64,000 nucleotides of DNA from NCBI GenBank assembly GCA_015832175.1, contig WJXW01000011.1, positions 1,612,001 to 1,676,000 on the forward strand. The letters are read 5' to 3'. Origin of the DNA: Paraphaeosphaeria minitans (taxonomy: Eukaryota; Ascomycota; Dothideomycetes; Pleosporales; Didymosphaeriaceae). The notes under the pieces were generated by a model, which saw nothing but the letters and a program-made list of their open reading frames with translations, searched no databases and was not told the DNA's origin. A program made the translations under genes and the position numbers. The stretch's first letter is position 1, and the number at the start of each line of letters is the position of its first letter. Below are positions 57,027 through 64,000 of this stretch, one piece after another.

Positions 57027-57736
57027 TGGCGACCGACGCCCGCGTGTCCGTCCTGTCGCATCCCGCCTCTTGCCCGTTCTAGGCCAGCCATCCTACCGTG
57101 CTGCTGCTACTACTACTGATGATGATGTTTCGCCTCCTCATCGCGCCGTCTTCCTCGATGGGGACAGCTGTCCCGGTCAATGCCGGCACATGGTCGTCCG
57201 TCGTCCACAGTGCTGGAGCTCAGCAGCAACACCAAGGAAGCAGAGTCTCAGCAAAGGTCTCCCACAACAGATGCAGTGGACCATACTCTCACCGTGGCAG
57301 AGGTCCTTCGTCCTCGGAATCTAGCTCGGAAAGCTACCCCTCAATGCTGCGAGAGGCTCGAGGAGCTACAGGGATGCGGTGTCGGCCTCACAACTAGTTG
57401 CCGATGAGCTCCTCACGCGTACCACTCAGGTACCGGCACTGTCGAGACGCAAAGACGCAATTGCCTGGCTAAGCTTTGAATTAAGCGGGTATTCGGAGTG
57501 GGCAGCTCCTCAAGCGCCTCCCGCTGGACGCGTAGCACGATTGGACGTGACCCCGCACCATCTGCCATCAGAGCCATTTCCCAAGACGACCACAACTCCC
57601 GTAGCCCTGACGGGCCACTCGTCTGCGAAACCGCTCTGCAACCTGGAGTGGGGAGGCTAACCGGACCACACTCAGTGACCAGTGATGGGGCTCGAGTTCA
57701 GGTGTGCAGGTCGGAGCTGTATGGGTAGGGTGGGCT

Positions 57737-57743
57737 ATATAAA
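57737..57743 (+). promoter_or_regulatory. Upstream TATA-like box
   Basis: tatataa preceded by gggc and followed by acccc, 242 bp before the formate dehydrogenase start. Its surroundings resemble the proximal TATA box. Confidence 0.4.
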
Positions 57744-57929
57744 CCCCTCTGGTCCCAGTGTTTCTTTTCTCCCACATCCCACACCAACTCCCTTGTGCAT
57801 AAGCCTTACACTCAGGACACACTTCCACAGATACGTCACCAACTACTGCAAGAGGTACACTACCATCCCGGCTGCGCACCCCAGAGTTCCCGCTAATCCG
57901 GTTCGCGTCAGGATCACCGTATCTCTTGC

Positions 57930-57936
57930 TATATAA
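57930..57936 (+). promoter_or_regulatory. Proximal TATA box of the formate dehydrogenase gene
   Basis: tatataa 49-55 bp upstream of the ATG at 57985, followed by a CT-rich initiator-like leader (gtccctctctcagctttc). Position and context fit a strong inducible fungal promoter with a short leader. Confidence 0.6.
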
Positions 57937-57984
57937 ACACCTTCGAGTCCCTCTCTCAGCTTTCAAGCTCCCATATCACTCAAA

Positions 57985-59407
57985 ATGGTATTTCTCCGCT
58001 CATTTTCACGGGTTGCCCGTCCTGCCTCTTCTTTGCTCTCCGCACGAGCCGGCCCTCGTCTCGCCTCAGGAGCCTCCTTTGCTCGCCAGCCCAATGCGAT
58101 CCGCACGCTAACAGCAACTTCCACACAACAGGGTAAAGTCCTTCTCGTACTCTACGATGTAAGCCAATTCCACCTCCATTGAGGCTGACCGAAGCTGACA
58201 AAACCAGGGCGGTGTCCACGCCGAGCAGGAGCCCAAGCTCCTCGGAACGACGGAGAACGAGCTCGGCATCCGCAAGTGGATCGAGGAGCAGGGACACACT
58301 CTCGTCACCACCTCGGACAAGGAGGGCGAGAACTCCAAGTTCGACCAAGAGCTCGTCGACGCAGAGGTCATCATCACCACTCCGTAAGTCGACACTCCTC
58401 CTGGCAGCCTACCCCGCATGCCTCCATCCGACCGCGCCGCGCCCCGCTCTCTCCACACGTGTGGGACAAATTTGGAAACGGTGCACTGGCTAACCCACGG
58501 GATCTGCAGCTTCCACCCCGGTTACCTTACTGCTGAGCGCCTCGCCAAGGCGAAGAAGCTCAAGATCGCCGTCACTGCTGGTATCGGTTCTGACCACGTC
58601 GACCTGAACGCCGCCAACAAGACCAACGGCGGCATCACCGTCGCCGAGGTCACCGGCTCCAACGTCGTGTCCGTCGCCGAGCACGTCGTCATGACCATCC
58701 TCACCCTCGTCCGCAACTTCGTCCCCGCCCACGAGCAGATTGCTGCTGGCGAGTGGGACGTCGCCGCCGTCGCCAAGAACGAGTACGACCTCGAGAACAA
58801 GGTCGTCGGTACCGTCGCCGTCGGCCGCATCGGCGAGCGCGTGCTCCGCCGCCTCAAGCCCTTCGACTGCAAGGAGCTCCTCTACTTCGACTACCAGCCG
58901 CTCTCTCCCGAGGTGGAGAAGGAGATTGGCTGCCGCCGCGTCGACACCCTCGAGGAGATGCTCGCACAGTGCGACATCGTCACCATCAACTGCCCCCTGC
59001 ACGAGAAGACGCGCGGCCTCTTCAACAAGGACCTCCTCTCCAAGATGAAGAAGGGCTCGTGGCTCGTCAACACGGCCCGCGGCGCCATCGTCGTCAAGGA
59101 GGACGTTGCCGACGCCCTCAAGTCGGGCCACCTCCGCGGCTACGGCGGCGACGTCTGGTTCCCCCAGCCCGCGCCCAAGGACCACCCGCTCCGCTACGCC
59201 CAGAACCCCTGGGGCGGCGGCAACGCCATGGTGCCCCACATGTCGGGCACCTCCATCGACGCCCAGAAGCGCTACGCCGACGGCACAAAGGCCATCCTCG
59301 ACTCGTACTTCTCCGGTCGCTTCGACTACCGGCCGCAGGACCTCATCGTCCACGGTGGCGACTACGCCACCAAGGCTTACGGCCAGCGCGAGGCTGCGAA
59401 GAAATAG
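57985..59407 (+). CDS. FDH1: NAD-dependent formate dehydrogenase
   Basis: Three exons: 57985..58158, 58208..58383 and 58510..59407, in phase, giving 415 residues. Oxidises formate to CO2 with NAD+. The N-terminus ([20 protein letters not shown], no acidic residues for the first 50) looks like a mitochondrial presequence of about 45-50 residues; the mature enzyme then starts near [21 protein letters not shown]-2-hydroxyacid dehydrogenase fold: substrate-binding [15 protein letters not shown], the FDH block [18 protein letters not shown], the nucleotide-binding [16 protein letters not shown], catalytic Arg in NTARGAIV and catalytic His in [19 protein letters not shown]-terminus ends [10 protein letters not shown], without a peroxisomal SKL-type signal. 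High GC3 codon use suggests strong expression. Two TATA-like boxes lie upstream. Confidence 0.97.
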
Positions 59408-60310
59408 AGCGCAGGGAGGTTTTTGGTTCTCTCTCTTTTCTTCACAACATCGTTGCATGATTCCCACGTGTCTTTCCTTGGTGGTTCGAATGTAGTCGGG
59501 ATGCATGGGGAGGGGATGGTTAGATAGCTTACCGTGCCCATGACGAATGCATAACCCTGAACTCGTATTCTATACTTAATTGTGTCGTGGTCTTGTGATG
59601 TGTTCCAAATGATGTTTTTCTTCTTCTTTTAGGGAGGGAACTTGCGCCAGGGAAGTACTACTGCCGCTCTTGCAACAAACGTTTACTCGGCACTATGCTG
59701 TTGTAAGTCTCAGGTCCGATCCGATCTCGTCCGTTCGTCCATGATCATGATAATCGCAATATTTTGATCACTTTATGGATATTATATATACCTCGTTCGA
59801 TATCGCCGGTTTGCCCATGATGATCTTTATAATCACAATATATTCCTCACTTCACGGAATTCTTATACCTCATTCGATATCGCCTATTCGTCTATGCTAA
59901 TTACAATAATCACGAGGTTGTTATCACTTTGCAGATATATTATATACTTTATTCAACATCGCCTGTTCGTCCATGATAATCACGATATTTTCATCACTTC
60001 ACGGATATCTTGTATACCTTATTTGATATCGCCCGCTTGTCTAAATGATCATGATAATCACGATGTTGCCATCACTCCACGGATGTCTTGAATACCTCAT
60101 TCGGCATTGTCACGATGACTTGAATATGCCCAGGAAGTTGTGAGCTGACGTATATACCCTGCACGGAAACGTAGAGGATGCTCTCGTTTGGCCACCCCTT
60201 GCAACATCTGCGCCGAGCGTGAGACATGTGTATCGAAGACAACATGCGCAGGATGAAGAGTATATAATGCATAGGCAGAGCGAGCATGCACAAAAGCCCG
60301 CAACGACCAC
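59408..60310. other. Convergent 3' flanks with minisatellite
   Basis: Between the stop of FDH1 and the stop of the minus-strand one-TM protein. Its centre is the AT-rich minisatellite listed next; no gene. Confidence 0.65.
59735..60112. repeat. AT-rich minisatellite, about 75-80 bp unit, five copies
   Basis: Each unit reads approximately cgttcgtccatgat, then gataatcacgatattt, tcatcacttcacggatat, and cttatacctcattcgatatcgc. Unit ends (gatatcgc or acatcgc) fall near 59809, 59886, 59965 and 60033. Copies are diverged by many substitutions, mostly C/T and G/A. Confidence 0.9.
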
Positions 60311-61039
60311 TCAGTACCCAGCAGAAACGCGACCCCGCGACAAGGACCTCCGACGATCATCCTCGTGGTCCTCGTCGTCGTCGCTATCGTCCTTGAACCC
60401 CTGTTCCAGCTCCCGGCTCAGACGCCGATCTTCACCCACCACGCTGCGTCTCTGCTCCAGCGCCTCCCTCCTGCACCCGGCGACGGGGTCAAAGCCCACC
60501 ATGCCCTCGCCCTCGTCGTCGTCGAAGAGATCCTCGTCGGTGTGCTCGGCACCGCTCCCGTCGACGACGACGCGTCTGCCTTGGAGCCAGCTCGAGGGCA
60601 CGAAGAGGTGCGTCAGGGCGTCGGATATCTTGGTGCGCCAGGACGCGGTGCTCGCGGCCACGCCGGCGGGCATGGGGAGGTACTGGCTGTAGCGGGTGCG
60701 GTGGCGGCGCACGAAGGGGATGATGGCGTGGGCGAGGGCGACGTAGAGGAGGGCGGCGAGGAAGAGCGGGATGAGGAGGCTCTGTGGGTGGGGTGTTAGC
60801 GGGCTTCAGCTACACTGCGTAGGTAATAAGGGGTGTGGGTGTAGTAGGTGTGGGTGTAGTAGGTGTGGGTGTAGTAGGTGTGGGTGTAGTAGGGGTGGAT
60901 GTAGTAGGGGTGGATGTAGTAGGGGTGGATGTAGTAGGGGTGTGTGAGTGGGTGTAGTAGGCGCCATGATACACTCCACTACGGACATGTGTCGCAGCTG
61001 GCGGGCACTCACCTTGACCCAGTGTGTGAAGCCGGCCAT
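60311..61039 (-). CDS. One-TM hypothetical protein with acidic tail
   Basis: Two exons, 61039..61013 (27 nt, MAGFTHWVK) and 60781..60311, giving 165 residues. The 231-bp intron is long for this window because it contains a minisatellite. The protein has an N-terminal TM helix, SLLIPLFLAALLYVALAHAI, followed by a basic IPFVRRHRTRYSQYLPMPAG, so the C-terminus is probably cytosolic or matrix-side. A helical SWRTKISDALTHLFVPSSWL follows, then an acidic/basic disordered tail (GFKDDSDDDEDHEDDRRRSL). The N-terminal region looks like that of small conserved fungal membrane proteins of unknown function. No enzymatic motif is seen. The first exon is supported by donor GTGAGT and by providing the only sensible ATG. 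Confidence 0.7.
60832..60960. repeat. 15-bp minisatellite inside an intron
   Basis: About eight to nine copies of gtgtgggtgtagtag and variants (ggggtggatgtagtag) in tandem. It lies entirely within the intron of the one-TM protein gene and changes gradually along its length. Confidence 0.95.
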
Positions 61040-61190
61040 GGTGGATGGGTGGCCGGCCGACGAGTAGGTAGATATCTACCGCGCACACAGTATAGGGATG
61101 GAAGCCGGTAGATATGGGCGGGGCGCTAGGGCTGTAGGCGACGACAAGGTAGCTTTGCACGCTATGTATGCATGTATGTGTGTATGGTAT

Positions 61191-61223
61191 GTAGGTAGGT
61201 AGGTAGGTAGGTAGGTAGGTAGG
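61191..61223. repeat. GTAG tetranucleotide microsatellite
   Basis: Eight uninterrupted copies of gtag/ggta. Confidence 0.95.
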
Positions 61224-61671
61224 GATGGAGGATGGGCACGCTGCGGGCGTGGGGTGGGTCGCTGCAGCTGTGCTCGACCGTCCGCTGTCGTGCGGCTGCT
61301 CCAGACTCTCGACGTCAATGAGATGAAGTCCAAACAGACTTGCGACGGGGTGTGCAGGCGGCGCAGGAAGCCGAAGCGCAGGCCGAAGAGGCGCCACGGA
61401 GCGATCCAAGCACGCTTCAGGGGCGCCTTGGGTGGCGGTTCACAGCCCAATGCGGCATCTTGGGAGAAAGCGACCGCACAAGACTTGCGCTTCTCAGCTG
61501 CGAGAGCGCTGCGGTACCTGCCACCCCGATCCCGAAGCCTGTCGCGAGGCTCGTTGGAAGCTTGCAAAGCCCCTTGATGCCCGTAGTTGGCTCCCGCGCT
61601 CTCTAGATAGGTAGGCATCTAGGTAGAGGCTCGACATTCGACGCTCGACGCTCCAAGCTCCCGACCGCACT

Positions 61672-61694
61672 GCACCGCACCGCACCGCACCGCA
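61672..61694. repeat. CACCG pentanucleotide repeat
   Basis: Four to five copies of caccg, about 200 bp upstream of the formin start. Confidence 0.9.
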
Positions 61695-61889
61695 GCCCAC
61701 GCCGACACCACACCACTCCAGACCAGATCACCACCGCAGCAGCAGCAGACGCAGCATACTGCTCTGCCCTGCCCCGCCTCGCCCCGCTCCGCCCCGCACA
61801 CGACGTTTCAGGCGCCCTGGGCCGCCAACTCTGGCTGTCGACGCCTCCACACCAGCGCCCACGCGGGCACCGCACACGACGCATAGACT

Positions 61890-64000
61890 ATGTTCTCCGG
61901 CACGTCGCAGGACAAGGGGAGGCAGAGTTCCACGGGCAAGTTCTTCGGCCGCCGCCACCACAAGGACAAGGACAGGGACAAGGACAGGCCCAGCAATGAA
62001 ACCCATCTATCCACCCAGAGCCCCCCGGGGAGCGCCCACGGCTCACAGTCGTCGCGACACTCGCACCGCCACTCGAGCTCCGTAGCCTCAATAGACCGCC
62101 CGCTGTCCCTCGGCCCGGAGCAGGGCCTGGCCATGCAAGCCGGCGTGTACTCGAGCATCCCCGTGCCTTCCTACGAGCACAACTCCAACGCCCCGCGCCT
62201 GATCGACTCTTATGCTGCGCCCCAGCCGCACCACCTCGACAAGGGCGGCGCCGATTTCCACCAGTATCCTGTCTTCGACCCCTCCAAGATGCCTCAGAAC
62301 GGGTACGCGAACGCTGGGCCGCCGCGCCCGCCTCCCCACGCCACCGGCACCGGCACTGGCATCGGCACCGCCATGGCCTCTTCCCAGCCCGGCGACAAAG
62401 GCGTGTCCATCCAGCAGTGGGGCTCGGCAGGCCGAGCCAGCAATGGCAACACCTACACTTCGTACACCGACAGCTCCTACAACACGCGCGCATCGTCAGA
62501 CCAGGCGAGCGTCTACTCTAATGACTCCAGAAACCGCACCTCCAACGTCTACTATCCGCAGCAGACCCAGTCGCAGTCCACCTTTTCTTCTATCGGCCTC
62601 GACACCGGCAGCCTCCTTCCCATGGCTGCTTCCACGCCCCGCGATTCGCACCGCCACTTGCTACACTCGAACCACCTCTCGGCCTTCTCTTCTACATCCT
62701 CGTTCGGCCAACAAGGCCAGAATGGCTTCGCGATACAAAGACCATCAGACCATGTGGTGGAGCAGGAGTTTATGAAACTAATGGAAAGGAGAGGCTGGAA
62801 GAGCTTGCCAGAGCAAGCGCGGCGGCAGATGGAGGCCTACAAGATCGACAAGAAGTGGACATTGGTGCACCAGGACAAGCTGGCCGAGCTCAAGCACGAA
62901 GAAAGAAAGAGACAGACGCAACGGCAGACGTACGTGGGAGGCGCAAATCCAGACGTCCTAGCGAGGGCCGAAGAGGAGGGCTCGCCCGAGTGGTACGTGA
63001 AGAAGGTCATGGACAACTCCATCACGTTGAAGCAGATGTCGAGTTTGGAAATCAGCTTGCGGACACAGCCAATTGCCTGGGTGCGAGGATTCATCGAGGC
63101 GCAGGGTCAGATTGCGCTCACCAATGTGTTGGCCAAGATCAATCGCAGAAAAGGACAGGGGCCGGCACCACCGCCCAACTCTATCCTTCAAAAGGCGGAA
63201 AACGATACCGAGCGCGAGTACGAGATCATCAAGTGCTTGAAGGCTTTGATGAACAACAAATACGGCGCCGACAATGCGCTGCAGTACCCATCCATCATCC
63301 AAGCCTTGGCCTCATCGCTCATCTCTTCGCGCTTGAACACGCGAAAAGTAGTGTCAGACGTTCTGACCTTTCTCTGCCATTTCGGTGGCGGTGCTGGTCA
63401 CGAGAAGGTTCTCCAGGCGCTCGATGCTCTCAAGACACAGTATGGCGAGAATGGGCGATTCGATGCATGGATGCGTATTGTGGAAGTCACAGTCGATGGG
63501 CGAGGGAAGATGGGCTCCCTGGTGGGCGCTTCGGAAGAGGTCCGCAGCGGAGGTATCGGTGTGGAGAACCTGCTAATGGAATACGCGATCGCTACACTGT
63601 TCCTCATCAACATGATTGTAGATGGCCCGGATCGAGACTTGCAGCTCAGGATGCATATCCGAGCACAGTTCACAGGATGCGGCATCAAGCGCATTTTCAA
63701 GAAGATGGAGGGCTTCCAATACGATGTCATTGACAAGCAGATCGAGCGGTATATGACAAATGAAGCTGTCGATTATGAAGAGTATCTGGAGACGGAGAAC
63801 AACTCCATGGCCGACGATGTGGAGGGTGAAGGCAAGGACCTCAATGACCCGATCCAGATCGCAGATGCGATCAACAGCAAGATCATCAACACGCGGGAGC
63901 AGGACTACTTTGTTTCGGCCATGCAGCATTTAATGATCATTCGGGACACCAACGGCGAAGACCGGTTGAAGATGTTCCAGCTCGTGGATTCGATGCTGAG
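61890..64000 (+). CDS. Formin (Diaphanous-related, SepA/Bni1 type), 5' part
   Basis: Open from ATG 61890 to the window edge without a stop: 703 codons of an expected 1700 or more. Formins nucleate and elongate actin filaments at hyphal tips and septa under Rho control. The first 280 residues are basic, Ser/His/Pro-rich and disordered (GKFFGRRHHKDKDRDKDRPS). The GTPase-binding/FH3 region starts near RPSDHVVEQEFMKLMERRGW and continues with LPEQARRQMEAYKIDKKWTL, SPEWYVKKVMDNSITLKQMS, LEISLRTQPIAWVRGFIEAQ, the armadillo-like EYEIIKCLKALMNNKYGADN, and VVSDVLTFLCHFGGGAGHEK. The coiled-coil, FH1 and FH2 domains lie beyond the window. Filamentous ascomycetes usually have a single formin, SepA in Aspergillus. 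No intron is needed in this part. Confidence 0.95.
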   Translation, partial: MFSGTSQDKGRQSSTGKFFGRRHHKDKDRDKDRPSNETHLSTQSPPGSAHGSQSSRHSHRHSSSVASIDRPLSLGPEQGLAMQAGVYSSIPVPSYEHNSNAPRLIDSYAAPQPHHLDKGGADFHQYPVFDPSKMPQNGYANAGPPRPPPHATGTGTGIGTAMASSQPGDKGVSIQQWGSAGRASNGNTYTSYTDSSYNTRASSDQASVYSNDSRNRTSNVYYPQQTQSQSTFSSIGLDTGSLLPMAASTPRDSHRHLLHSNHLSAFSSTSSFGQQGQNGFAIQRPSDHVVEQEFMKLMERRGWKSLPEQARRQMEAYKIDKKWTLVHQDKLAELKHEERKRQTQRQTYVGGANPDVLARAEEEGSPEWYVKKVMDNSITLKQMSSLEISLRTQPIAWVRGFIEAQGQIALTNVLAKINRRKGQGPAPPPNSILQKAENDTEREYEIIKCLKALMNNKYGADNALQYPSIIQALASSLISSRLNTRKVVSDVLTFLCHFGGGAGHEKVLQALDALKTQYGENGRFDAWMRIVEVTVDGRGKMGSLVGASEEVRSGGIGVENLLMEYAIATLFLINMIVDGPDRDLQLRMHIRAQFTGCGIKRIFKKMEGFQYDVIDKQIERYMTNEAVDYEEYLETENNSMADDVEGEGKDLNDPIQIADAINSKIINTREQDYFVSAMQHLMIIRDTNGEDRLKMFQLVDSML

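Larger units (their letters stand above)
54299..57984. other. Long gene-poor region upstream of the formate dehydrogenase gene
   Basis: About 3.7 kb. 54300-55110 is AT-rich, then two diverged tandem duplications (listed) and, from about 57050, more GC-rich sequence leading to the promoter of the next gene. The 163-codon ATG frame at 55418-55909 overlaps a tandem repeat and shows no protein-like features. Confidence 0.5.
61040..61889. other. Divergent promoter region
   Basis: 850 bp shared between the one-TM protein gene (minus) and the formin gene (plus). It contains a GTAG microsatellite and an ACCGC repeat, listed separately. Overlapping open frames on both strands are not supported. Confidence 0.55.

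Noticed and set aside
58490..59506. 338-codon open frame antisense to FDH1, and a 235-codon Arg-rich frame on the plus strand
   Set aside because: Shadows of the high-GC3 FDH1 coding sequence; composition is typical of out-of-frame reading.

Overview
The window is nuclear DNA of a filamentous ascomycete (Pezizomycotina; Dothideomycetes/Pleosporales is my inference, not proven). Most genes are split by short GT-AG introns of about 45-180 bp. Gene families are fungal (QCR10, GLT1, CTF4, CHZ1, formin, Zn2Cys6 regulator), genes lie on both strands with no operons, and there are no bacterial features.

Layout. 1-6.4 kb: a Cys-rich hypothetical protein, an HD-domain hydrolase, a repeat-rich intergenic stretch (three minisatellites) and a small conserved-looking Ser-rich protein. 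7.3-13.8 kb: a DHA1-type MFS transporter, QCR10 (complex III), PUP2 (20S proteasome alpha5, unusual micro-exons) and CHZ1 (H2A.Z chaperone). 13.8-17.2 kb: a 3.4 kb spacer with several tandem repeats in front of GLT1. 17.2-23.9 kb: GLT1 (NADH-glutamate synthase), the largest gene. 24-29 kb: a decayed gene fragment with a 25-base poly(A), a monocarboxylate-type MFS transporter and a serine racemase/threonine dehydratase-like PLP enzyme. 30.5-36.4 kb: a small protein built from four GAEQDRY repeats, BET1 (SNARE), an aldo-keto reductase pseudogene and CTF4. 37.7-42.9 kb: a phytanoyl-CoA-dioxygenase-like enzyme divergent from a Zn2Cys6-type regulator with only half of its zinc cluster visible, then a kinase with a variant HWD catalytic motif. 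43-57.9 kb: a gene-poor accessory-looking stretch with a multi-exon hypothetical gene that may be decaying, an LPxY-containing disordered protein, an unrecognised HExxH protein, a small two-exon gene and an AT-rich block. 58-64 kb: mitochondrial-type formate dehydrogenase, a minisatellite, a one-TM hypothetical protein with a minisatellite intron, and the N-terminal 703 codons of a formin that runs off the window.

The housekeeping genes (GLT1, QCR10, PUP2, CHZ1, BET1, CTF4, FDH, formin) have no shared pathway; they are ordinary dispersed fungal genes. The least explained items are the GAEQDRY repeat protein, the HExxH protein, the dioxygenase/regulator pair and the gene at 43.4-45.1 kb. I see no secondary-metabolite cluster, CRISPR array, rRNA or tRNA gene, and no intact transposon.
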